Positions 1 to 7,752 of a DNA stretch of 64,000 bases are shown in pieces. Source of the stretch: Ohtaekwangia koreensis. GTDB lineage: Bacteria; Bacteroidota; Bacteroidia; Cytophagales; Cyclobacteriaceae. The stretch spans positions 558,001 through 622,000 of the forward strand of contig NZ_FUZU01000003.1 of assembly GCF_900167975.1 (NCBI RefSeq), given 5' to 3'. The notes beneath the pieces are model-generated. The model worked only from the letters and a program-made list of their open reading frames with translations. It had not been told where the DNA came from and made no database searches. Every line of letters starts with the position of its first letter. Positions within the stretch are counted from its first letter, which is position 1. The position numbers were made by a program, and so were the translations under genes.

Positions 1-128
1 ATGAAATACTCGTGCGTACACTCCCTTCTATTTACCACGTAACGGATAGCTGGGAAAACTACGAGAAAATAAAAACCCGCATCGACATGCGCTTCTCCGA
101 CTGGAAAAAATTAGTAGGAGCTGCTTAA
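1..128 (+). CDS. C-terminal end of an unidentified protein (5' end outside window)
   Basis: An open frame enters from the left edge and stops with TAA at 126-128, giving about 41 residues that end in FSDWKKLVGAA. A clear terminator follows 20 bases later, which supports this being a real gene end. The fragment is rich in charged and aromatic residues, but I recognise no family motif in it. Confidence 0.6.
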   Translation, partial: EILVRTLPSIYHVTDSWENYEKIKTRIDMRFSDWKKLVGAA

Positions 129-148
129 AGTATAATTATTATAAATAG

Positions 149-180
149 AAAAAGCAGGTGTTTATACATCTGCTTTTTTT
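149..180 (+). terminator. Rho-independent terminator
   Basis: AAAAAGCAGGTGT pairs with ACATCTGCTTTTT around a short loop, with one G-T pair, and is followed by a run of T. It sits 20 bases after the stop codon of the partial left-edge gene. The A tract on its 5' side means it could also serve the convergent minus-strand gene that ends at 236. Confidence 0.8.
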
Positions 181-235
181 ATGCAATTCATTTTCTGTGG
201 ATATACTATATCTCCACACGCTCCTCTCTTCTCTC

Positions 236-2020
236 CTACTTCATGATCTTTCCATTCTTATCAACAATACTTTGTAGAGCATCTGCCTTGATAGTAAGCT
301 CACCGGTGTCCTGTTTAAACATGATCTCCTTCGGAATAAAGGCAAGTTGATAATTACTGCTCCACGCAAGTCCGTCTGAACGATAGATCTTCGCCAGGGT
401 CGCAGCATACTTGTTATCCTTGTTCGCTTTCTCACTATACATCAAAACAAAATAGATCTGACCAGCAGCGTCCGAGAATGTAAGCGATTTTGCAGAAGGC
501 AACCCGGATTGTTTGAAGCTTGATTTATCGATCGCGAATTTAATCTTGATATCGGGTATACGCGTTGGTGTTATTGAATAAAAATAACCTTCAGCATTCA
601 CAGAGTCTTTATAGTATAAACCGGTCGTATACTTTTCATCGATGATGGATAATGGCTTGAACTTCGAACGGCTTACATCTTTAAACAACGGTATAGAATC
701 AGGAACCTGTACCAGCCAACGCAATGCTTCGTTACGCTTTACCAGTTTTTTGTCGAGCGCTTTTTTCTCACGCTCAGCATAATCTTTTAAGGTTCGTATA
801 TAACTTTTCAATACAATAGTATTGTTATATGTACTCGTGATGAAGTTTGCATAGTCTTCAGCTTTTGTATCTATATTCTGCGTGTTCAGCTTATCGGCTA
901 TACTATCAAGCTTGGAAAGATAGCGTTGTTCACGACTGGCGCGCTCAAGCTGCTGATGCACATCCGTTGAATCAGCTTGCTTCTTATGCTCTATGAGCGT
1001 TGACCTATATTCCAGGTCTGCAATTTTTAAACTGAAAACTTCCATAGGCAACGGTTCCTTATCGAACTTTTTCAATTGCTCCATCAGTAATTTATCGATC
1101 AATGTTGTCAGGTCGCTCTTTACAGATACAGAATCTTTACTCAGCTTATCACGCAGTTTATTGATTTCGATATCATACTCTACCAGGTGTTTATTCATGG
1201 GCAGGATCTCTTTTTCAATTACCGCTTTCGACTTATCAGCAAATCTCCTATAGTCCCATACTTCCATTTCGTTTTTATAGAAGTCTGCAGCAGAAGCACC
1301 ATCCTTTTTAAAGTCAGCAATCTCGCGAGGCACCATCACCTGGTTATAGCTTACTTTGCCTAAAGTAGCCAGGCTTGATTTATAGTTTTCAAATGCTTTC
1401 ACAGAAGAATCATATCGCAACGCCAATGCTGTTAGTGATTTGGTAAGGTTTTCATCCGCGCGCAAATAAAACTCTTTCTCTCCCGGATAAGCTTTTTGTA
1501 TCGATCTGAACAACACGTTCGATTTACGATACAGGCTATCGGACAAAACGAAATAATGCTTCACCATTTTTATCCGGTCAATTCGTTCGCGAAGACCTTC
1601 CAATTTTTTCTGAAGATCAAACTGCACATCAGAAAGCTTTACCCCAAATTCACCCGTGCGTAAATCCCTTCGATTATATATTTCGTAATATTCATCATTG
1701 CGCTTCAGTTCTTTTTCGGTGATGAGCTGATACGCCTTTGTATAGAAATAGATAGCAGTGTCCATCTCCGCGATGGTCTTTTCTGTCAACTTCAAAATAT
1801 CTTCCTTGGCCGATTTCTCGTGGGCGATGATTCCCATGTACAGGTAGGCGTTGGGGTTATCTTCATTCTCTTTGAGATACTTCTTCAGGAAGGGCTCTGC
1901 GGCCTCATACTGCTTGGTTTTAAGCAGTCCGAAGATATCCTTATACTTTACTTTCTGCCCATAGGCAGAGCTTACGAGAAGCATCAGGACAACAACCTTG
2001 ATAAAACCAACTTTGATCAT
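236..2020 (-). CDS. Secreted TPR-like/coiled-coil protein of unknown function
   Basis: This 594-residue protein starts with a signal peptide (about residues 1-21, ending SSAYG), so it is exported to the periplasm or beyond. Residues 35-70 (KQYEAAEPFLKKYLKEN...NAYLYMGIIAHEK) look like a tetratricopeptide helix pair. A long, strongly charged helical middle part (about 130-430) probably forms coiled coils, and the last 150 residues appear more beta-rich. No catalytic motif is visible. It is a single gene, divergent from the tlpA-like gene with a 177 bp gap. A scaffold or envelope role is only a guess, because TPR proteins usually mediate protein contacts. Confidence 0.8.
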   Translation of the reverse strand: MIKVGFIKVVVLMLLVSSAYGQKVKYKDIFGLLKTKQYEAAEPFLKKYLKENEDNPNAYLYMGIIAHEKSAKEDILKLTEKTIAEMDTAIYFYTKAYQLITEKELKRNDEYYEIYNRRDLRTGEFGVKLSDVQFDLQKKLEGLRERIDRIKMVKHYFVLSDSLYRKSNVLFRSIQKAYPGEKEFYLRADENLTKSLTALALRYDSSVKAFENYKSSLATLGKVSYNQVMVPREIADFKKDGASAADFYKNEMEVWDYRRFADKSKAVIEKEILPMNKHLVEYDIEINKLRDKLSKDSVSVKSDLTTLIDKLLMEQLKKFDKEPLPMEVFSLKIADLEYRSTLIEHKKQADSTDVHQQLERASREQRYLSKLDSIADKLNTQNIDTKAEDYANFITSTYNNTIVLKSYIRTLKDYAEREKKALDKKLVKRNEALRWLVQVPDSIPLFKDVSRSKFKPLSIIDEKYTTGLYYKDSVNAEGYFYSITPTRIPDIKIKFAIDKSSFKQSGLPSAKSLTFSDAAGQIYFVLMYSEKANKDNKYAATLAKIYRSDGLAWSSNYQLAFIPKEIMFKQDTGELTIKADALQSIVDKNGKIMK

Positions 2021-2099
2021 GACAGGGTAGATAGATTAACGTACGAAATTAATTAAATTCAGAGAACAATCGTAACCACAAGATGTGCTACAGAGTTGT

Positions 2100-2107
2100 T
2101 ATCTTTG
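2100..2107 (+). promoter_or_regulatory. Bacteroidota-type -7 promoter element (TATCTTTG)
   Basis: TATCTTTG matches the Bacteroidota -7 consensus TAnnTTTG and lies 90 bases upstream of the TlpA-family start codon at 2198. No convincing -33 TTTG was found at the expected distance. Confidence 0.45.
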
Positions 2108-2197
2108 CTATATGAAGCAGAAATACAAAACCTATTACCCAAATGGGTTATATCCGTTTCATAATTTCCACACATTTTAAATTAACCTCTTCCTGAT

Positions 2198-2800
2198 ATG
2201 AAAAACATATTGAAGAACCCACGTACAGCATCGATCTTTAAAATGATAAGACCCTGGATTACGCTGGTTGCTTTAATACTTGTGTTGCGCTATACCGGCA
2301 TCCTGGCGGGAATATCCGTTATCACCAACACGGCTATGATGAGAACCGGTGTTCTGGATGCTGATTCGGAACCGCTCGAACTGACCAAGGACTTCGACTA
2401 CAACTTTTCTATCACCGATCTCGAAAATAAGAAAGTAGATTTCAATCAGTTCAAAGGCAAAACTGTATTCCTGAATTTATGGGCAACATGGTGTGGACCA
2501 TGCCGTGTTGAGATGCCATCAATACAAAAATTATACAATGAAGTTAATCATGACGATATCGTTTTTGTAATGCTTTCGCTTGATCGTGCGGAAGACAAGG
2601 AGAAAGTTGTAAAGTTTGTGAACGATAAGCAACATACCTTCCCGGTATATGTACCCGCCGGATATTTACCCGAGCAATTAAATGTATCTTCGATCCCAAC
2701 CACGTTTATAATCAGTCCCGAAGGGAAAATTGTATCGAAGAAAGTCGGAACCGCGAATTATGATACCGAGGAATTTAAAACGTTTCTCGAAAAATTATAG
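2198..2800 (+). CDS. TlpA-family membrane-anchored thioredoxin-like protein
   Basis: This 200-residue protein has one N-terminal membrane segment (about 20-45) followed by a periplasmic thioredoxin fold. The redox motif WCGPC has cysteines at 99 and 102, and the cis-proline loop SIPTT (Pro167) is present. These are the hallmarks of TlpA/ResA-type proteins, which reduce disulfides outside the cytoplasm, for example during cytochrome c maturation. The family typically couples AhpC/TSA-like sequence (SITDLENKKVDFNQFKGK) to the active site, as seen here. The actual substrate cannot be read from the context: its neighbours are unrelated. It converges on cobB, whose last codon lies one base beyond this stop. 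Confidence 0.9.
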   Translation: MKNILKNPRTASIFKMIRPWITLVALILVLRYTGILAGISVITNTAMMRTGVLDADSEPLELTKDFDYNFSITDLENKKVDFNQFKGKTVFLNLWATWCGPCRVEMPSIQKLYNEVNHDDIVFVMLSLDRAEDKEKVVKFVNDKQHTFPVYVPAGYLPEQLNVSSIPTTFIISPEGKIVSKKVGTANYDTEEFKTFLEKL

Positions 2801-2801
2801 T

Positions 2802-3494
2802 CTACGCGATAAGTTCCAGTAATTCACGCTTCACAGTTTCCATACCGGTGCTGGCTTTATCAGCAATCATTTTTATATAGGGTATATTTCCGATGTCAGG
2901 AAGTTTCGGATCCACTACATATTTCATGGATTCGTATGGAACGTAATTGATTAAACCTGCTGCCGGATATACCGCCATGGATGTTCCTACCACCAGGAAT
3001 ATATCTGTTTTCTTTGCATAGTCGGCAGCCACCTCCATCAGTGGCACCATCTCGCCAAACCATACTATATTTGGGCGAAGCTGTGATCCCTTCTCACAGA
3101 GGTCGCCTATATTTAACTCCCAGCCTTCGATGGGATATACCAGTCTTTCATCTTTGGTACTCCGCGATTCGAACAAGCTTCCATGCAAATGAATGACCTT
3201 CGTGGAGCCCGCTCGTTCATGAAGATTATCTACGTTTTGCGTTACTACCGTGACATCAAAGTAATTTTCAAGCTCAGCCAAAATCTCATGGCCACGGTTG
3301 GGCATTACTTCGAGCGCTTTCTTTCTGCGCTGATTATAGAAATCGAGCACGACTACAGGATCTTTATACCATCCTTCCGGTGATGCTACATCCTCCACAC
3401 GAAATCCTTCCCACAACCCATTCGAATCACGAAACGTAGGGATTCCACTTTCAGCGCTAATACCCGCACCACTTAATACTACAAGCCTTTTCAT
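2802..3494 (-). CDS. cobB: NAD-dependent protein deacylase, sirtuin class III
   Basis: This 230-residue sirtuin removes acyl groups from lysine using NAD. Visible motifs are GAGISAESGIPTFRD at 9-23 (NAD binding), QNVDNLHERAG at 86-96, and the catalytic His at 104 in HLHG. Tyr53 and Arg56 (FYNQR) form the YxxR pair that defines class III enzymes preferring succinyl, malonyl or glutaryl lysine. Only one cysteine exists in the whole protein, so the usual four-cysteine zinc site is absent. The gene is monocistronic and abuts the tlpA-like gene tail to tail. Confidence 0.92.
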   Translation of the reverse strand: MKRLVVLSGAGISAESGIPTFRDSNGLWEGFRVEDVASPEGWYKDPVVVLDFYNQRRKKALEVMPNRGHEILAELENYFDVTVVTQNVDNLHERAGSTKVIHLHGSLFESRSTKDERLVYPIEGWELNIGDLCEKGSQLRPNIVWFGEMVPLMEVAADYAKKTDIFLVVGTSMAVYPAAGLINYVPYESMKYVVDPKLPDIGNIPYIKMIADKASTGMETVKRELLELIA

Positions 3495-3572
3495 TCTTAA
3501 ATTTAGGTATATTTCAAAAAATTATATTCCTCTTTTGTTCAACTAATTTCTAACGCTGTTCCAATTTAATCC

Positions 3573-4226
3573 ATGGAGTTTATTACGTACCGGAAATTTT
3601 ACGAGAAAGATCAGTCCGATGCACTCGTTGAAATCTTAATAGCAAATGGAATAGAGTACGAAACTACTGAAGATCGTGAGAGCCTGGATTCATTATATGG
3701 CGACAAACAATTTAGCCGACAATATTTTGTGAAGATCACGCAAAATGATTTTGCAAAAGTTGATTCACTTCTATCAGCCATTTCTGCTAAACAACTGGAG
3801 TCGGTAGATCAAGATCACTACTTGTTTAGTTTCAGTAATGATGAGCTATTTGAAATCCTTGCTAAACCAGATGAATGGAATGAATTTGATTACCTCCTCG
3901 CACAACAAATATTAAATAAACGTGGAGTGGAAGTAAATAGAGATACAATTCAGCTCCTGAAAAGGCAACGTATAAGGGATTTATCAAAACCAGAAGATCC
4001 AGGCAAGGTGTGGATTTATGCTGGCTATATATTTGCCATCCTTGGTGGGCTGTTGGGTATATTTATAGGCTGGCATTTGAGCTCATTCAAAAAAACATTG
4101 CCGAATGGAGAAAGAGCTTATGCCTTTCAAAAAGACGACCGGGCACATGGTTGGAGAATTCTATTTATAGGCATGGCCATGTTTATTATCTCCCTCTACA
4201 TTAGAATATCAGCATGGGATTTCTGA
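3573..4226 (+). CDS. Two-helix membrane protein with a DUF2007-like N-terminus
   Basis: This 217-residue protein has a soluble N-terminal part (1-75) of the form FYEKDQSDALVEILIANGIEYE. That resembles the small ferredoxin-fold 'signal transducing' domain DUF2007, in which a protein reads another copy or partner. Two membrane helices follow at about 146-169 and 194-212, separated by a short basic loop. The function is unknown. It is transcribed alone and ends just before a strong hairpin. The DUF2007 resemblance is by eye and not secure. Confidence 0.75.
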   Translation: MEFITYRKFYEKDQSDALVEILIANGIEYETTEDRESLDSLYGDKQFSRQYFVKITQNDFAKVDSLLSAISAKQLESVDQDHYLFSFSNDELFEILAKPDEWNEFDYLLAQQILNKRGVEVNRDTIQLLKRQRIRDLSKPEDPGKVWIYAGYIFAILGGLLGIFIGWHLSSFKKTLPNGERAYAFQKDDRAHGWRILFIGMAMFIISLYIRISAWDF

Positions 4227-4266
4227 AGTCAGTAATTTCAGTGAGTATCTACAAAATATTACAAAA

Positions 4267-4304
4267 AAATCGGTTAACCATTATCAAATAAGGTTAACCG
4301 ATTT
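4267..4304. terminator. Bidirectional terminator hairpin
   Basis: AAATCGGTTAACC pairs perfectly with GGTTAACCGATTT across a 12-base loop. A-rich and T-rich flanks fit termination from both sides. It lies between two convergent genes: the membrane protein ending at 4226 and the TonB receptor ending at 4325. Confidence 0.8.
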
Positions 4305-4324
4305 ACATCTGTTTTCAGGAGCTG

Positions 4325-6772
4325 CTAAAATCTAAAGCTTATACTGGTTGTAACGTTTCTTGGTTTCTGCGGATTGATGGTAGACCAACCGTTGTAGTAG
4401 TCTTCGTTGGTGAGGTTATCAACCTTGAACGCTATGCGGAACGCATCTGTACTATAGGAAAGTGCTGCATTCAAAAGTGTATAGGATGGAATCATAAATG
4501 TCCCGGTAGTAGCACGGTCCAGTGTAGCATATTCACTTGCATAGTTCCCTCCCACTGCTATACCCACTCCTTGCAGAGCACCTTCGCGCAGTCGATAGCT
4601 TACCCAAAGGTTCGCCATGTTTCTCGGACCAGCACTCTCCGGTCTTCTGCCGATAAAGTCCTCGCTGTCGGTCTTCGTCATCTTGCTGTTGTTATGGCTA
4701 TAGCCACCCATTACATTCATTCCCGGAAGCGGTGATGTTACAATGCTGAACTCAATTCCTTTGCTATAGTTCTCTCCATCCTGCACATAGTAATTCAAGC
4801 GTGTAGCATCTTGTCTCACGACATTCGATACGAGTATATCATAATAACTCAAGGTAGCACTAACCTTACCATCATACAGGTCTGTCTTTACACCCACTTC
4901 CCATTGGTTAGCCTGTTCGGGATCAAACGACCTTACGGTGATGTTATCGCCAGCACCTTCCGTACGAGGAGCAACATTGGAGAAACCATTCATATAGTTT
5001 GCAAACACAGAGAGTTGATCTTTGATCGGCTGATATACTATACCGAACTTCGGTGACAAGGCAGTCTGGTTGCTGGCATCGTCATCCTTGTTTACAAAGT
5101 GGTCAACACGCAAGCTCACCATGGCAGATAAGGTTGGCGTAATGTTCAATACATCTGAAAAGTAGGCACTGAAAACTTCCTGTTCTGCCTTCGTGTTGTT
5201 CAGCGTAGTTCCGGCAAGAATTGCATCGGTGGCTGCTTTGGACAATACACCGCTATCATTATCGGTTTCATAAGCTTCCGGATCTGTAATTCCGAAAACA
5301 AGCTCGTTTACGTCTTTTACACTGGCGTTGCCTATATATATAGATCCATTCCCCACATAGCCTGTGTCATTGTTCTGCGCACTGTTGTTATAGTAATCCA
5401 AACCGGCAACAACGCGGTTACGAAGGTTTCCTATTGTGAAATCGCCAATGAAATTCTGTTGGATATCGGTAGTAAGCGTGGAAGAATTCTGTTTGCTGAT
5501 ATAGCGTCCGAATACGCTTCCTTCTGATATTGTATAATACTGAGTGGATTCATATAGATATGAATAATATCCGTCTGATTTAGCTGAGCTTCTTGAAAGC
5601 ACAGTCTGCGATCTCCAGGTATCTGAAAGTTTATAGTTCATCTGGGCCTGTAGGCTGAACGTAGGATTCTTCATCGCCAGATCGTTGCTGGTATAGGAGC
5701 GCTTATGATCGTAATTCAACGCCTCTAATGTAGGCACCGTAAGCGGGGCACCACGATCCAGAAAGAGCATGGTTTGATTCGTATTCTCCGCCGCTAAGAA
5801 TTCTGCATTTACAAGGAATGAAAGTTTGTCGTTCACTTCGTACGCTAATGATGGAGCAATGAAAAATGATTTCCTGAATCCGGCATCCTGAAAACTGTTC
5901 TCGCTGTGATAAGCAGTATTCACACGCAACGCCACTTTCTTTTCTTTGCTAAGCGGTGCATTTATATCTGCCGTAATTCTGTTCAATCCGAAGCTGCCCG
6001 TGTTGTACGCTATCTCTCCGCCAAACTTCTCATACGTTGGCTTTTTGGTTACAATGTTAATCAGACCGCCATAAGAAATAAGACTACTTCCATAGAGCGT
6101 TCCAGAAGGACCGCGTACTACTTCAATGCGTTCGATGTTTGCTATATCCAGTCCGCCATTCGTTAGTCCAGGCAAGCCGTTGATCAACGTTGGCTGCACA
6201 ACAAATCCGCGGAGCGAAAAATATCCTGCACCATCACCACTTCTACCCGTGGACTCCCAACGTTTATCAAGGCCAGGAGCATTCTTCAACGCATCGTTAA
6301 AGCTGGTAACAACCTGGTCTTTGATAAGCTCGGAACTGATCGTAGTATATACTTGTGGATTCTCTATATTCTTCAAAGGAAGCTTGGCAACATAATCACT
6401 TTGTTTCCGGTCGAACTCATTTGTTTTATAGCCGCTCACTACAATCTCATCAAGCTGTTGTGAGTTTTCATTTAGCACAACTTCCGGTACGGCAGTAGTC
6501 TCACCTGCCTTTACTTCTATACTATATTCTTTCGTTTCCAGACCGATGAAAGAAACAAGCAAAGTATAGTTACCCGGATCGACATTCTTTATTTCATATT
6601 CACCCTTATTGTTTGCAATGGCGCCTTTGTTTGTGCCTTTAAGGATTACGTTTACGTGTGAGGCTGGTTGGCCGTCGGATGATTTCACTTTACCTTGTAC
6701 AGAACCTTTGTTCTGTGCCCAAAGGCTTGTGCTGATCAACAGGAAAAAAAATAATAGATACTTGGGTTGCAT
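4325..6772 (-). CDS. TonB-dependent siderophore receptor (FhuE/ferrichrome type)
   Basis: The start at 6772 gives a clean signal peptide (MQPKYLLFFFLLISTSLWAQ) and 815 residues. An in-frame ATG at 6823 would add 17 residues that do not look like an export signal. The mature protein has a carboxypeptidase-regulatory-like domain (about 22-105), a plug with SFNDALKNAPGLD and FSLRGF, and a 22-strand-type barrel ending in SISFRF, the usual C-terminal aromatic signature. The family imports ferric siderophores across the outer membrane using TonB energy. The VTTSI..F ending and the IERIEVVRGPSGTLYGS segment are typical. No ferric reductase or PepSY gene lies next to it. Confidence 0.9.
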   Translation of the reverse strand: MQPKYLLFFFLLISTSLWAQNKGSVQGKVKSSDGQPASHVNVILKGTNKGAIANNKGEYEIKNVDPGNYTLLVSFIGLETKEYSIEVKAGETTAVPEVVLNENSQQLDEIVVSGYKTNEFDRKQSDYVAKLPLKNIENPQVYTTISSELIKDQVVTSFNDALKNAPGLDKRWESTGRSGDGAGYFSLRGFVVQPTLINGLPGLTNGGLDIANIERIEVVRGPSGTLYGSSLISYGGLINIVTKKPTYEKFGGEIAYNTGSFGLNRITADINAPLSKEKKVALRVNTAYHSENSFQDAGFRKSFFIAPSLAYEVNDKLSFLVNAEFLAAENTNQTMLFLDRGAPLTVPTLEALNYDHKRSYTSNDLAMKNPTFSLQAQMNYKLSDTWRSQTVLSRSSAKSDGYYSYLYESTQYYTISEGSVFGRYISKQNSSTLTTDIQQNFIGDFTIGNLRNRVVAGLDYYNNSAQNNDTGYVGNGSIYIGNASVKDVNELVFGITDPEAYETDNDSGVLSKAATDAILAGTTLNNTKAEQEVFSAYFSDVLNITPTLSAMVSLRVDHFVNKDDDASNQTALSPKFGIVYQPIKDQLSVFANYMNGFSNVAPRTEGAGDNITVRSFDPEQANQWEVGVKTDLYDGKVSATLSYYDILVSNVVRQDATRLNYYVQDGENYSKGIEFSIVTSPLPGMNVMGGYSHNNSKMTKTDSEDFIGRRPESAGPRNMANLWVSYRLREGALQGVGIAVGGNYASEYATLDRATTGTFMIPSYTLLNAALSYSTDAFRIAFKVDNLTNEDYYNGWSTINPQKPRNVTTSISFRF

Positions 6773-7211
6773 ATAGTTTAGTTCGATAGCATTTAGAATT
6801 CTGTCAGGACAATACAGTATCACTACACCTCTACAGGAGGTCTATATATAGCGTTACTTAGATTGATTTTAAATAGTGCGCAAATATGATTGCGACAGTG
6901 TGAGAAAACAAAGGTCTAAACACAATTCACCTGTAAAATACCCTATAGAAGGTATATGAATAACCTGATTAGTGTAGTCTTTAGGGTGACGCATGAGGCT
7001 ATTATTGGCCAGACCGGATTATTAAGCGTCAGTTGATAACCGTGTGTTATTCCGGAACACGAAAATATTAAACAAAAAAATCTTGAGACACTGAGCTATA
7101 GGAAGTGAAGTTCTATCCCCACCCTATTGACATTTTTTCAGTATTTGATTAATAACACCCTTTAACTTAGCAAGGGCAGTATAGTATAGATATAGGTTGA
7201 ATCGTGTCGAC
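6773..7211. other. Intergenic stretch upstream of the siderophore receptor
   Basis: There is no coding frame here. On the minus strand, CATATTTG (6881-6888) is one base off the TAnnTTTG promoter element for the receptor. A small inverted repeat ACCTC-TACAG-GAGGT (6827-6841) lies in the leader and could be an operator or leader hairpin. I found no clear Fur-like palindrome. Confidence 0.35.
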
Positions 7212-7619
7212 CTATTTAACACACAACTTCTCAGCGGATTTCCAAGGGTTGACCATTTTGCTATCGGCCGTTACATCCGGAGGAAGAATTCTGAGTTTGC
7301 CATCCGCTTTATCGCTTACAAATTCAAGAACGATGCGTGTGCAGAATTGTCCTTTGCCATGATCGATCTCTATTGTGGACGATGCTTTATCCACTTTTAC
7401 AATCTGATACTTCTCAACCATAAACTGGTTTATTTTCTTATCGCCAAGATTTTTCTCTTTCAGGTAATCAGATGATATATAGGGCTGCAGATTGTCCCAA
7501 TTGGTCATGGCTATCATGAATTCATCTGTGGCCTGTCGAATCGCTTTTTCATCTTGAGCCCGTGCATCGAATGATATCGTAAGTATAAAAAGCAGGGAGG
7601 TTAAGGTGAGGGAATGCAT
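7212..7619 (-). CDS. Small secreted protein of unknown function
   Basis: This 135-residue protein has a signal peptide (about 1-21, ending DARAQ). The remainder (DEKAIRQATDEFMIAMTNWDN..) is a small alpha+beta domain with two cysteines, 96 and 133 or nearby, that could form a disulfide. The opening helix followed by beta strands is reminiscent of NTF2-like folds, but this is a weak impression. The gene stands alone downstream of topA and is separated from it by a terminator. Confidence 0.7.
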   Translation of the reverse strand: MHSLTLTSLLFILTISFDARAQDEKAIRQATDEFMIAMTNWDNLQPYISSDYLKEKNLGDKKINQFMVEKYQIVKVDKASSTIEIDHGKGQFCTRIVLEFVSDKADGKLRILPPDVTADSKMVNPWKSAEKLCVK

Positions 7620-7670
7620 ATAGATGGGTTATCGGTTATTCGAAGATGCAAAATTCAACTTAGAGTACAA

Positions 7671-7716
7671 ATAAAAAAGCTTAAAGCAGAATCCGAGGTT
7701 TTCCACTTTAAGCTTT
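7671..7716 (-). terminator. Terminator of topA
   Basis: AAAGCTTAAAG (7676-7686) pairs perfectly with CTTTAAGCTTT (7706-7716). Read on the minus strand, the second arm runs directly into six T residues. It lies 37 bases past the topA stop codon. Confidence 0.8.
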
Positions 7717-7752
7717 CTGCTTAGTATATATTCTTAGTATATCTACAGATAT

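Noticed and set aside
6827-6841. ACCTC-TACAG-GAGGT as a Fur box for the siderophore receptor
   Set aside because: The arms do not resemble the GATAATGATwATCATTATC-like Fur consensus, so it is listed only as a small inverted repeat.
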